Assembly: GCF_002878395.1 (NCBI RefSeq)
Contig: NC_061121.1
Location: 134,634,255-134,698,254 of the forward strand
Direction of reading: 5' to 3'
DNA length: 64,000 nucleotides
From: Capsicum annuum
Taxonomy: Eukaryota > Streptophyta > Magnoliopsida > Solanales > Solanaceae
This document shows positions 25,500 through 37,104 of this stretch, in pieces. The translations under genes were made by a program, and so were the position numbers. Position 1 is the stretch's first letter. Every line of letters begins with the position of its first letter. The notes beneath the pieces were generated by a model that did not search any database, was not told the origin of the DNA, and saw nothing but the letters and a program-made list of their open reading frames with translations.

Positions 25500-26850
25500 A
25501 AGCATGATCTGAGTTGGCAGGGAAGAGGTGAGGATACTTGTTATGCATAACTGCTTCTGCTTCCTAAGTAGCTCCCTCGACGGACTGATTTCTCCTAAGA
25601 ACTTTAACTAGAGGAACTTCTTTGTTCCTCAATCTACGAGTCTGAGGAAAAAATAAGTCCCTCTGGTTAAAGTTAGAAAGGCTGTTTTGAACATCTATAC
25701 TCTGAATAGGGACTACGACTGATGGGTCACCTATACACTTCTTGAGCAAAGAGACATGCAAGACCGAATGAACTGAGGCTAGATCTGAAGGCAATTCGAG
25801 CTCATAAGCTACCTTGCTGAATCGACTGAGAATGTTGAAGGGACCGACATATTGGGGACTGAGCTTTCCCTTCTTGCCAAATCTCTTCACTTCCTTCATA
25901 GGAGAGATCTTTAGGTAGACATAATCACTAATCTAAAACTCAAGATCCTTTCTACGAATATCTGCATAAGACTTCTACCGGCTCTGAGCAGCTAGGAGTC
26001 TTTCTCTAATTAACTAAACTTTCTCTAAGGCATCATATACCAAGTCAGGCCCTATGACTGAGGCTTTACTAAATTTGAACCAACCAATAAGAGATCTACA
26101 TCACCTACCATAGAAAGCTTCAAATGGAGCCATCTGAATAGTTGAATGATAGCTGTTATTGTATGCAAACTCAATCAAAGGTAAGTAGTCATCCCAACTT
26201 CCCTTGAAATCAATTATACACGCCCTTATCATAGCTTCTAACGTCTGAATGGTTATTTCTGGTTGACCATCTGTTTGAGGATGAAAGACTATACTGACAT
26301 GAGTTTAGGTACCAAGACCCTTTTGGAATGCTTTCTAGAAATGAGAGGTGAACTAGGTACCTCTATCTGAGATAATTGATAACGGAACATAGTGTAATCT
26401 AAACAAGTCCTTGATATAGAGTTTGGCGTAATCCTTGGCTAACTAAGAGGTATGAATTGGAAGAAAATGAACTAATTTTGTCATCCTATCTACAATAAAA
26501 CAAACTGAATCATACTGATGACGAGTTCAAGGAAAACCCATCACGAAGTCCATGTTCACAACTTCCCACTTTCAAGTAGGAATACTGAACTCGTGTATAA
26601 AACCACTGGGCTTTTTGATTATCTATCTTAACCATATCACATGTAAAGCACTTAGCCACAAACTCTATAATATCTCTCTTTATCCCACTCCACCATAGAT
26701 CTCCCACAAGTTGTGGTACATTATAGTAGCCCCTGGATGAATAAAGTAGCATGCACCATACGCTTTCGCAAATATTTGTTGCCTTATGTCATCTATGCCT
26801 GGAACACAGAGATGAATCTAACAACGAAGAACACCATCTCCCCCTTGGTA
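25500..26850 (-). pseudogene. M1 integrase and chromodomain
   Basis: From C- to N-terminus along the plus strand: chromodomain-like tail and GPY/F motif (25564-25899, with KKGKLSPQYVGPFNIL and VSLLKKCIGDPS); the core, with the catalytic Glu region TDGQPEITIQTLE near 26260; the second Asp in SDRGT near 26370; the first Asp in NMDFVMGFP near 26540; and the zinc region GIKRDIIEFVAKCFTC near 26650. All three acidic catalytic codons remain, but stops and frameshifts separate them. Integrase would join the DNA copy into the genome. Confidence 0.88.
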
Positions 26851-27500
26851 GAAAACCTCTATTTTCTGATTCTGAACTAACTCTTTTAGCTTAACAAGGA
26901 TAGGATCCTTATCTTACTTTTCTTTCACCTTAAAAACTAGAGATGATTCGGAACAACTCTAAACACATACACCGTCTTCTGAAGAGTTGACTAAGTGAAT
27001 GCCTAGTCTAGAAAGTTGGTGTACTTCTTGAGCTAACTTCTTCTTACTATACTCAACATAAGAAACACTTCCCATAGAGAGTCTACTGAGAGCGTCAGCC
27101 ACTATATTGGCCTTGCTGGAATGATAAAGGACGCTTATGTCATAATCTTTCAAGAGCTCTAACCACCTTCTCTGATGAAGATTGATATCTTTTTAAGAAA
27201 ATACATACTGAAGGCTCTTATGATCTGTGAAGACGTCTACATGAACTCCTTAGAGATAATGTCTCCAAACCTTTAAGGCAAATACTATAGTTGCTAACTC
27301 AAGGTCATGAGTAGGATAATTCTTCTTATGGGGTTTAAGTTATCTGGAGGAGTAGGCTATGACCTTACCATACTACATGAGGAAACAACCAAAACCCACT
27401 CTTGATGCATCACAGTATAATATGAAACTGTCTGAACAATCAGGTATTAATTGAACTGGAGCTGAGATGAGTTGAGTCTTTAATTCTTGAAAACTCTTCT
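26851..27500 (-). pseudogene. M1 RNase H
   Basis: The minus-strand piece 26959-27153 has KDYDISVLYHSSKANIVADA and LSRLSMGSVSYVE, the domain's tail. The start of the domain is in the 27373-27612 piece, with CDASRVGFGCFLM. Between them a TDHKSLQYVF-type string is readable near 27215. Stops interrupt it. Confidence 0.84.
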
Positions 27501-28100
27501 CACATGGATCTGACCATTGAAACTTGACTTTTTTTTGAGTTAATATGGATATAGGTGATGCAATAGAAGAAAATCCCTCAACAAACCATCTGTAATAGCC
27601 AGCTAAACCCAAGAAACTCCTAATATATGATAGAAAGACAGGGCAATGCCAGTTCCTTACTGATTTGGTCTTTTGAGGATCAACTATAATGCCATCATTG
27701 AAAATAATATGGCCAAGAAATGCTACTGATCTTAGCCAAAATTTGCACTTACTGAATTTGGTGAATAACTAATGATCTCTAAGAGTCTGAAGTGCTATTC
27801 TGAGATGGTTTGCATGATCTCGCTCTGTGCAGAAATAAACCAGAATATTATCTATGAAGACTATGATGAATATATCCAAGTACTGCTTGAACACAAAGTT
27901 CATCAAGTCCATGAAAACGGCTGGGGTAGGAATTCCTGGAAGATCTTTTGGAAAGATATCTTAATATTCACTTAAAATTGGAATTGATTTAAGACTGGGA
28001 GTCTCGGAACAAGAATCTCTAACATAAACTAAATAATAAAAAAATCCCTTAGATATCATTTTTCTTGCCTGAAGATAGAAAACAAGCTAATCCCTGAAAG
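27501..28100 (-). pseudogene. M1 reverse transcriptase (shortened)
   Basis: Contains SFLGLAGYYRWFVEGFSSI at the end of RT, an FLGHIIFNDG-like thumb motif near 27690, and the active-site region near 27841-27865 reading FIDNILVY, where the second Asp is Asn. Upstream of about 27960 the sequence passes quickly into the protease-RT linker, so the RT fingers and most of the palm N-terminal part are deleted. Confidence 0.8.
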
Positions 28101-28560
28101 AAGATACACTACCCTTCCACTCTATGACGGGTTCATTTGGGAACTAAAACTGAACTATTCTATTTCTGTAGTAGACTGTGGCATAGCAGGAATGAAGCCA
28201 ATCCATGGAAAGAATGACATCAAAATAAGTCACTCTAACTCGACTAAGTCTGCTAAAGTGACTTTCTAAAATATCATAACTGGGCAGTTCCTATATACCC
28301 TCCGAGCTATGATGGTTTTACCTACTGGGTAGAGACTGAGAAAGGCTCTACTAGAATTTCTAGACTAATTTGAAAATTGTTATATAAAGAGTAACAAAAG
28401 ATAAGGAAGCTCCAGGATCTAGCAAAGCATAAACATGAACATGAAAGATCTATAACATACCAGTAACTACATCAAGAGAACTTTCCTAATCGTGTCAAGT
28501 CTAAAGAGCATAAAGATGATTAGGGCGTTGGCCGCTAGTAGCACTGTAAGTGGTACCCAG
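28101..28560 (-). pseudogene. M1 aspartic protease region
   Basis: Minus-strand strings resembling NEPVIEWKGS near 28130 and a hydrophobic DWLHS-type motif near 28200 place the protease C-terminal half here. A decayed LLDPGAS-like active site is near 28415. No open frame is long enough to be functional. Confidence 0.65.
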
Positions 28561-29619
28561 CTGATTTGGGAGATCGTACTGAGCAGAGGAGTAATTTTGT
28601 TGACCCTGAGGACCTGGCTATAGACAGTCTCTAACTCTATATCCTAGTTTGCCACAACTAAAACAAATGCCACTACTTTCTCTACACACACCCTGATGGT
28701 GCTTACCGCAAGTCTAGCAAAGAAGATAGGTGTGAACACTACTAACACTACCCTGGGTCTTAGAGTCTGGCGCTCTATCTTTGTTACCGTATATGAACTT
28801 AAGAACTAGCGCACTAGCTGTAGAGGGATCTAGAACTAATGACTTAGGGTGAAATTCAAAACGGCTTTCTCATTCTGATTTAGGCTGAGTGCAGTTGAAA
28901 CTACTTGTCTTTGCTCTCTTATTCTATTTCTCCCTCTGCTTAATCTTCTGTTATCTATCTACTGAGCATGGGTCATAAGTCTAGTTGCTCATCCTTCTCA
29001 TTAACCACGCTGTCGTTCACCCATAAAGAAAACTTACTCATCTTATATCTAATATCTGCAACCACACAAAGGGGATACCTGGATAATTGAATAAACTTAA
29101 AAGAATACTCTTTCACTATCATATTTCCCTTCCTAAGGTTGATGAAATCTAGTAACTTGGATTCTCTAAGATCTTAGGGAAAGAATCTATCTAAGAATGC
29201 AATGACAAACTCTTCCCACTCTGTAGGACCTATGTCATTTGATCTTTTGGACTTTCACTCTTTGAACCATGCATGAGCAACATCCTGCAACTGGTATCCA
29301 TCTAGCTCAGTGCTTTTAATAGTATTCACCCCCGTGATATCTGTCACTTTTTGAACTTGATCTAAAAATTCCTAAGGGTTTTCATCTACCTTAGACCCAA
29401 GGAAAGTTGGAGGATTCATTCTGGTTAAGTCCCAAATCCTTGCTGCAGCTGAGTTGGCCATTGGGTTGGCCGAAATAACTGTTGGACATTCATTATGAGC
29501 AGCGATTGATGAGTAAGAGTGGTAAATGTGGTCTTGAACTCCGCATGAGAAACATGATCGCCCAAAGGTTATTTGGGCTGAAGGGATGACTGATTTCTAT
29601 TTCTTTTTTTAGGAGGCAT
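28561..29619 (-). pseudogene. M1 gag with two zinc knuckles
   Basis: The minus strand has TCGKHHQGVCRES and CFSCGKLGYRVRDC at 28640-28720: the first knuckle has a stop at one Cys codon's neighbour, and the second has Tyr for His. Capsid sequence follows to a start ATG at 29619 encoding MPPKK. Strings such as RMNPPTFLGS near 29400 match the family. Stops are scattered throughout. Confidence 0.83.
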
Positions 29620-29805
29620 GTTCTATAGAAGAAAGGGAGAAACGGATTAGACTGAGAGACTGACATGTAACTATGCTCATAGGCATGACATGATTACTGA
29701 AAGAGGGGAAACTATTCTTAAAATATCTCATAGCCTTCTGCACATAAATGTGGTGTGCAGCACATCAATGCACAAGTGGGTGAAAATGCATCCAGCACAT
29801 CCATG
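29620..29805 (-). other. M1 leader remnant without primer site
   Basis: Between gag and the 5' LTR lie about 190 bp containing the family leader string CATAGCCTTCTGCACATAAATGT... in plus orientation. No tRNA-Met complement is found, and the LTR that follows lacks its last about 700 bp. One deletion explains both. Confidence 0.6.
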
Positions 29806-31642
29806 GGTGACTGTATCTAAATATAACTAATAACGTGGGTGATTGTAGCTGACAATCTTGAATCTAATAGAACTATCGAAGTTCTGTACTGTATCTAACA
29901 GTCCTAAAATCTGAAGAACTATTGGAGTTGTATTACTGAGACTGATTGACTGTATCTGACAGTCCTGATTTTGTAACATAAAACTATGGGATGTAGTATC
30001 TAACCGACATGCCCTAAAGGTGCTATAATAGATGAGCTGGGGTCTAATCTACACCTTGATTGGAAGGGTGTCAATACCGCGCCACTGGTAAAGACAATAT
30101 ATGAGTAACCCTCATATAAAAGATAACTTTAGCGAGAATGGTGGGACCCTTACATAACCAATTAAGCCACCTCATCTACCCTCATATAGCAGGCTAGGAT
30201 GTCATAACCTATGTTGGCTACATAGTTCTAGAATGCAATGATTGCTTCTAGGAATCACACCCTTATAAAATAGGTGAGTCCCCATCCTTGGGTTTACTAA
30301 GTTTTAATTCCTACTCCTATCTAAATGGAAACTAAACATGATTTACTAAACGGAACTTAGCAAGGATTGAGCTACTAAATTTCTATGGCTGATGAAATAC
30401 TACTAATATCTGACAACTGATTGAGTCACAAGATCATTAAGATTTTTCCTAAGTCATAAGACTATCTAAAGTATAAGAGTTCATAGCTTGACTGAGAGTA
30501 TCATGAAAACATGATGTGGATCTAGGCACATAGCTAATTGTTCAAGCACAAGTACCCCCAGGACTCGATAAGAAAAAATTGACATAGCATGGCTTACTTG
30601 AACACATGACCAACAACACCATTCATAATTCATATAGTGAAGCCCTTGTTGGGAATTTCATCATATCATACTTGTTGAGCATTGTTGCTTCATCTATGCA
30701 TTTATTCATATATATAGAAGGCATAGAATGTGTAAACAACATTATAAAACTATCAAACACCATGATTCGTCTCTAAATTCATTATTCAAGGGTTTTAATC
30801 TTAGAGTTGCATGAATATATGTCCGTAGTAACTAAACCCAGATAGAAACTATCAACAATCATAGGGTAGAATCCAATTTCATATTTATCAACATGAAAGA
30901 GAACATACAAAGCATGAAAACATGAAGAAAATCCATAACTTGTAGTTAAAAAGGATTCTTGGACTTCATGGACGAAAGTAGTCCATGAATGAACACTATG
31001 CATACCTTAGTTCATGATTTTGTAAAGATTGATGGTGAAACCTTCTTGAAATTGGACCTTCTATGAAAACCCTAGTTTGAGTTCTTGAGAGTATTGGAGA
31101 AAAGTGTCAATGTTTTTGATGAATAAAGGATAAATCCCATGTTTTAAAGCTTATATGGGGGGCGGGGGAATTGACCCTTTTAACCCTAGACACGTAATTT
31201 AATTTTCAGTAAAATTTCCTGAATTGGGTCCTTGGCGTGATGCAGTATTATCGCGTCGTGTCACTGGAAATTGACAATTAGAAAACTGCATAGCGGCACG
31301 AAGTGGAGCTATCGCATTGCCACCTTATCTATGACCTAGAATTTTGGTGCGATGTGCCGGTATCATTGAGCAATACTAGAATTTGAAATTTTATGTTTGA
31401 GTTATCTCTGCGATGTGTTGAGGGCTTAGGTCAAACACTGTCTCACTAAAAAGGCTCTAACTCTTTCTTCGGGTGACGGATTTGGGCAAATTATATATCG
31501 ATGGAAGGCTTATTCAATTTTTAACATAATAGAAAGTGAAAAAAATTGAAATAACATATGTATAAGAATGAAATATTATTTCAAAGCAAGTTCTAACATC
31601 CTTGACATGATGTTCATGCTTAGAAAAAGCATGGGTATTACA
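29806..31642 (-). repeat. 5' LTR of M1, missing its inner end
   Basis: Matches the 3' LTR from about 23250 onward (ATATAACTAATAACGTGGG). It ends at ATGGGTATTACA, and P2 sequence resumes at 31643. The CpG-rich block is at 31200-31480. About 700 bp present in the other LTR (22549-23250) are absent. Confidence 0.85.
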
Positions 31643-31850
31643 GAAGATGGTTAAAGTTGTTGAAAGTTAATGACATGAGTATTCTGTATCATATAAAAAA
31701 GGACAATGTAGTTGTAGATGCCCTTAGTAGATTGTCCATGGGTAGTTTTTTCATGTTGATGATGTTAAGAAGAAGTTAGTTTAGGAAGTTTATCAGCTAG
31801 CAAGACTAGGTGTCTGTTTGGTTGATTCAGCTGAGGGAAATGTCTGGGTG
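31643..31850 (+). pseudogene. P2 RNase H, second part
   Basis: Continues from 22548 in the same domain: a string matching the family RRWLDLLKDYD and then VVDALSRLSMGS. It begins with the second copy of the M1 target duplication (GAAGA). Confidence 0.85.
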
Positions 31851-33200
31851 CCGAATAGTTTGGAGTCTTCTTTACTTTCTGAGATGAAAGAAAAATAGGA
31901 GAGAGATCCTATTTTATTTAAGTTGAAAGAGTTAGTCAGAGACCAGAAGGTAGAGGTTCTCTACCAAGTGGGAGATGGTGTATTACACTACTAGGGTCGA
32001 CTTTGTGTGCCATGTGTAGATGGCTTGAGGTATCGAATTCTTGCTGAAGTGAAAGGTATGCGCTACTCAATTCATCCAGGGGCCACGAAGATGTATCGTG
32101 ACTTGCGGGACTTTGTGATGGGTTTGCCTCGGACTCATCATCAGCATGATTCAATTTGGGTTTTTGTGTATAGGATGACCAAATATGCCCATTTCTTGCC
32201 AGTTCATACCTTTTATTCAGCCGAGGACTATTCCAGGATCTATATCAAGGAGTTGGATAGGTTGCACGGTGTCCCATTATCCATCATTTTTTATAGAGGT
32301 ACGTAGTTCACGTATAATTTTTGGAGAGCTTTTTAGAAGGGTCTTGATGGCCAAGTTCACCTCAGTACAGCCTTTCACTCTCAGATAGATGGTCAAGCAG
32401 AAAGGATCATTCAGAATTTAGAAGATATGTTGATATCGTGTGTCATTCACTTTAAGGGTAGTTGGTATGAATACTGACCTTTGATTGAGTTCGCATATAA
32501 TAACAACTATCATTCCAGTATTCAGATGACTCATTAAAGGCTCTTTGTAAGAGGAGATGTAGATCTCCCATTGGTTGGTTTGAAATAGGTGAGGCCACGG
32601 TACTGGGGCCTAACTTTGTTTTTGATGCTTTAGAGAAAGTGCAGTTGATCAGGGAGAGGCTTAAAGAAGTCTAGAGCTGACAGAAATCTTATGCACGTGT
32701 GAGAAGGAATGACCTTGAATTTGAGATTTGTGATTATGTGTATCCTAAAATCTCTCCCATGAATAGGTGAAGAGATTTAGTATGAAGGGGAAGCTTAGTC
32801 CCCAAATATGTCGGTCCTTATAAAATCCTGAGTCTTTTTGGTAAGGTAGATTATGAGCTTGAGTTTCCTAGATACTTAGCAGTAGTGCACCCAGTGTTTC
32901 ACGTCTCCCTCCTAAGGAAGTTCATTAGTGACCCAAAAATTGTAGTCCCTATAGAAAGTGTAGATATTCTGAATAGTCTTTCTTATGAGAAAGTCCCTGT
33001 CTAAATCCTTTATTTCCAGATTCCCAGACTAAGGAATGAAGAAGTTTATTTTGTTAAAGTTCTTTGGCGAAATTAGTCCGTTGAGGGAGCTACTTGGGAA
33101 GTAGACACGGACATGTGAACCAAGTATCCTCACCTCTTCTCTGCAAATGCAGACTCAGCCTAAGGTAACAACCTTTATTAAATTTACTCTATTCAATATT
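31851..33200 (+). pseudogene. P2 integrase and chromodomain
   Basis: The open piece 32007-32306 begins in the zinc region (RYSIHPGATKMYRDLRDF) and jumps directly to LPRTHHQHDSIWVFVYRM in the core. The CxxC pair and the first catalytic Asp have therefore been lost by an in-frame deletion near 32120. IIFYRGT near 32285 replaces the usual SDRGT. IDGQAERIIQNLEDML near 32385 keeps the Glu. GPY/F and chromodomain remnants run to about 33160. Confidence 0.85.
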
Positions 33201-33365
33201 CAATTACAGCTACATAACATTATCATAGCATTCATGCATTCATGAAATAGTTCAAGCATGTGTCATGTCTCCAGAATTCAGTCATGCTTCAATTATTCAT
33301 GTCAATATAAGTAAAGGTCCTCAGTTCCTCTCAGTTTAGTCAGTCTCATTCGAGGATGAATATTC

Positions 33366-33380
33366 CCAAGTGGGAGATAT
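33366..33380 (+). other. Polypurine tract of P2
   Basis: CCCAAGTGGGAGATAT immediately before the 3' LTR, preceded by CATTCGAGGATGAATATT. One G-to-T change splits the G run. Confidence 0.8.
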
Positions 33381-35234
33381 TGTACGACCCCACAAAGTCC
33401 TAGTCATTGCATTCCTATGTAGCATGAAAAAAGAGGTCTCAAACTTAAAAAAATTTCAGCTAGGTGTTGACACTTAGTCTAATTTTTGGCCTCTATATGT
33501 CAATGAGCATCATTTATGATCTTTCTGACCTTATATTGTCGATTTTTAAATTGATTAATGATCAGGGATGTCAATAGGTCATATTGAGTGAGTTTTGGAA
33601 TTTTCGTACATTATTTGAGTCATGTTTGGATGGCCAAAATAGCAAGCCAATGTGACTCGATGCATCGCATTGGCTATCACGTCGACAACATTGACGCAGT
33701 GTGTCGACAATTGCGTCAACACCATCAACTCGGTACGGCACCTGCCACCTAACCTATGAGTTTCCAAGGCTATTTAGGTCCATTTCCCCTCACCTAATTC
33801 AGACAAAATGTGAAATTAATTACTAAAAGGGGAAAATACATTTATTTTTCTCAAAATACTCTCAAGAAATAAACCCTAGTTCATCATGCTCACGTCTAAG
33901 TTCCAAGAAATTCCCAATAATTTCCATGAAATCAGTAACCAAGGTATGTTAGGTGTTCATCCTTGGGTGTCCTTCCACCCTTGGAGTTCAATAAACCTTT
34001 TTAAAAACTTGAATTATGATTCTACTTTTATGAATTGAATTATACTTTTGTTTGTGTTGTTGTATGGATTTCATTTTATGAATTGAATTATGGTCAGTCC
34101 AGTTCACTCAGACAACATGATCAGTGTCAGTTTAGTTAAGCCTAGTACAATCTTATGAGCAGTTCAGTGTTAATTCAGTTGGGAGTTGGATTCAGCACCA
34201 AGTGAACCTAGGGATGGGGGCATTCCACCTAGCAGAGGGTTTAACCCCTAGTAGCAGTCCCTGCATTATAGAACTACATAGCCAGTGTAGGGTAAGTCAT
34301 CCTCCAGCCATACTAGGGTTGACTCAATCATATTTATATTTCAAGAGTCTTTCTTCAAGATTAGGGTTGACACACTTTTGTAAGTATCCCCTAGCTAGGT
34401 GATAACACCCTTTCAACTGGGGTCACAAGTTGGACCCCAAGTCAGTCTATACTAGGGTATGTCGGTTAGATGGAAACTCACGGTTACAATTTCAGTCTCA
34501 ATATTTAGTAAAGAACTCACTCAGTTCAATAGAACTATGGCTATTAGTTATCAGTTACTCAGCCATCAGAATTCAGTACTCAGTTTCAGTATAATCGTAG
34601 ACACATGATGTGTATCTACATGCTCAGTATTATATGTTTAGTATGTTTAGCAGTTATAGATTTATATTCACAGTCATCTAGTTACTTAATGATGTTTATT
34701 CAGTCAGATATCATCTCATGTATATGAACCAATGTATATCAGCCTTACCTCACTTAGCCTACCAGTATATTCCACGTACTGATGTATATTCTGTTTTGTG
34801 CCATGATGTCTCATATTATAGGTTCTGATTCACAGGTTCCTAATCATACTTAACCGCTTAGGATATCAGCACCAGATTCAGTAGTGATTCCTCATCCATT
34901 GAGGAAATGATTTTATTTCAGCATTTCAGCAGATTTAATATGTTCAGTAGTCGAAGTTAGTTGGGGACTTATCCCATCAACTCCACATTCAGACAGTTAG
35001 AGGCTTTCAGACTAGATTACTTCAGACAGATGTTCAGTTTTTTCAGTATTATTATCAGTATTCAGTATTTATTTTCATTTTATGAACCATATGGCATTTT
35101 AAGACTAACTTCCATATATATGTTTAGTATTATCATTCAGTGCTCTTAGCAGGTCCGAATTATGGGTTACCTTGTGATCCTTTGGGGTCGTAAGCACCAT
35201 ATGATGTCCAGGGTGTAGACTCGGGGCGTTAATA
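33381..35234 (+). repeat. 3' LTR of P2
   Basis: Starts TGTACGACCCCACAAAGTC and ends near GGCGTTAATA, a decayed CGTTACA. About 1.85 kb. A CpG-rich block with CGTCGACAACATTGACGC lies at 33650-33745; the 5' LTR lacks it. ORFs at 33579, 34202 and 34961 are by-products. Confidence 0.8.
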
Positions 35235-35605
35235 CATAACGGAACCCAAAAATAGTAAACTTTAATATGAAAATAGTAAATTCATTCTAGGACATCCCCT
35301 TCAGGGATACTAATCATAACTTCCTCCAAACTCTAAAGTTATCGCCTTATAACTAACATTTTCATGGGCATAGACATCCATAATTTTAAATACTTAACAC
35401 TTCATTTTCAACTCCTTAGAGTACTAGCATTACATCTCTAATGTCATAACATCTTAACTTAATAAAATTTGAAAATTATACCAAGAGCTCACCTAGTCTA
35501 TCTACTTATCCCTCAATTTAGCTCCACATAACACCATATATAAACTCATAGACTTATACATATAAAGAAATTCAAGGACATAAGCTAGGTACACGTGACA
35601 CTCAT

Positions 35606-36541
35606 TGAAATTCAAGAGGAGGGTGAATTGAAATTTTTTATCTATGAGTCAACTAATGACTCCTCACAGCCGGCTCACCTGCAAATCAGTGCACTTTACA
35701 AATAGATTAGATTTAACAAAGTTAAGCACATAAGCAACTAAACTTAAAGTAATAACATAGAAATTTATCCTGGTTCAGAACACCAATGTGGTGCCTACTT
35801 ATAGTCCCCTTGGGTTTCAATTTTTCCTTAAATTATTGAATATTTTGGTTCTTGTATGTGATAGAAAACAAGTTTTGAAGACTTATTTTGCTTTTAGATC
35901 TTTTGACACAGCTTCAATTGATGTTACAAAGTTGACTCGATGCTACTCTTTATATAACAATTGTAAACTAAAAGTTACAATGCCTTGCAAGACTAAGAAT
36001 AAGATACTTTGAATTTTGTCCTTGAAGTTGCGTAACTTGTGTCTATCTTCTGTCTTTATTATTTATATTGTTAGGCTGCTACTCTTCATAAGGAAACCCA
36101 AGAGATTTCTTCTCAATCAAGGATTTAAATTGATTCCTTTATTGAGGAATATAGCCATTTGATATTTCCATATATGGCTTTAGATCACGTCCATATGAGA
36201 TATGTCTGTGATATATCTTTTCTTTTAGTCTTTTATAGATTGATGGTTGTGATCTTCCTTCTTTTTGCATATATCTTTATTGGTTTCCTAGGTTGATTAA
36301 TTTTTCATTGAATTTGGGATGATAATTCTCTTTTCATTTCCAAGATATTTACTTGGGATACTTGTTTTAGTACTGTGAATCTGGGATGATAATTCTCCTT
36401 CCATTTCCATGATATTTGTTTGCCATGCTTGTTCGAGTGTAATGATCTTTTGGTGATTGGATGTCTTTCCATTCATAGAGCCGGCTTTCTTTATCTTCAA
36501 TATCCTGGAAGGATCGACTTGATTGTTAGGGAAAAGTAACA
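35606..36541 (-). repeat. Solo copia LTR inside N1
   Basis: TGAAATTCAAGAGGAGGGTG and the following text match both LTRs of copia element T1 (39964 and 46364): a CTGCAAATCAGTGCAC-like segment, CCAATGTGGTGCCTACTT and TCTTCTCAATCAAGGAT. The end near 36541 (AAAAGTAACA) corresponds to the T1 LTR end at 40869. No internal sequence is present. ORFs at 35788 and 36297 are by-products. Confidence 0.85.
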
Positions 36542-36795
36542 TTAGGGAAATGTAACATTACTTAGACATACAAAGATTTGTGACCAACTAAGAATTTTGA
36601 ACCCGAATGATTAACTTACATTGTAACCCTTATGTTTTCATAGGGTTTGGAGTTGAAAGTTAAATTATTGAAATTGTGCTGTGAAAATTAATGAGAATAT
36701 GCAAATGTAATATTTATATGTCATCCCTCGGCAAAAGGCCCTCATTACCCCTCGTTCTAATTAAATAAAATAAAACAATCATATTTATACATAGG

Positions 36796-36959
36796 TCTAC
36801 GGCAAGGAACTTATAGTAAAGACTAACCTTCGCGCAGTGTAACTTAATGCGGAGACTAACCTCTGTGTTACGGACCTTAACATGTAGATAAGCCTTCATG
36901 TCATGGAGGATATTGCGGAATCTAGCTTCCATGGAAACTCTATATCATAGAGTCTTACC
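36796..36959. repeat. 33-bp tandem array in N1, five degenerate copies
   Basis: Five consecutive units of 32-33 bp, each ending in a TAACC/AAGCC/TAGC-like word: 36796-36828, 36829-36861, 36862-36894, 36895-36926 and 36927-36959. Units contain CpG-bearing words (TTCGCGCAG, TTACGGACC, TTGCGGAAT) and short palindromes (TTCCATGGAA). Because 33 is 11 codons, a minus-strand frame at 36714-36932 stays open. No protein is implied. Confidence 0.65.
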
Positions 36960-37104
36960 ATCTCCAACCCTGAATCTCATCTGAAAATTCAGAAACTCCC
37001 CCCCCTCCCCAGACACCCCTTTAACATACCTAAGTAGTCAAAAATTGATATTTCAAACACAGGAAGGCCAAAAATAAAAATGCACAAAATTTTAGGGTGT
37101 TACA

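Larger units (their letters stand above)
22549..31642 (-). mobile_element. Ty3/gypsy chromovirus M1 inserted in P2 RNase H
   Basis: A nearly full-length minus-strand element of 9094 bp: 3' LTR 22549-25115, polypurine tract, chromodomain, integrase, RNase H, RT, protease, gag, short leader, 5' LTR 29806-31642. Flanking duplications are GAAGG (22544-22548) and GAAGA (31643-31647), 4 of 5 matching. P2 RNase H continues on both sides, which fixes both ends. The LTRs differ at many positions, largely C/T and G/A, so the insertion is old. The 5' LTR lacks its own 3' end and the primer site. Confidence 0.92.
14626..35234 (+). mobile_element. Ty3/gypsy chromovirus P2, split by two insertions
   Basis: Reads in order: 5' LTR (14626-15361 and 18524-19425), decayed primer site, gag, protease, RT, RNase H, integrase, chromodomain, polypurine tract, 3' LTR (33381-35234). 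Removing S1 and M1 with one target duplication each leaves about 8.3 kb, a plausible element size. RNase H stops at 22548 and resumes at 31643. Stops occur throughout. I could not identify a target duplication for P2 itself. Confidence 0.88.
35235..37104 (-). repeat. Minus-strand LTR N1 (about 0.93 kb) split by a copia LTR
   Basis: The plus strand starts CATAACGGAACCC (terminal TG apparently changed to CA) and ends TTAGGGTGTTACA, so the minus strand starts TGTAACACCCTAAAATTTTG, a typical LTR start. Removing the copia LTR at 35606-36541 leaves about 930 bp. No gag or pol adjoins it, so it is a solo LTR or fragment. It abuts the P2 LTR on the left and the decayed LTR of element A on the right. 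No clean target duplication is seen. Confidence 0.6.

Noticed and set aside
14621..35240. Target duplication for P2 or N1 (CCTTA and CTTAG near the ends)
   Set aside because: Matches are partial and the terminal bases are too decayed to decide the exact ends.
9000..36000. Centromeric satellite or CRM element
   Set aside because: No head-to-tail satellite monomer of 150-180 bp was seen, and the integrase tails look like ordinary chromodomain-type ends.
36714..36932. Minus-strand 72-codon ORF
   Set aside because: Explained by the 33-bp array inside the N1 LTR.
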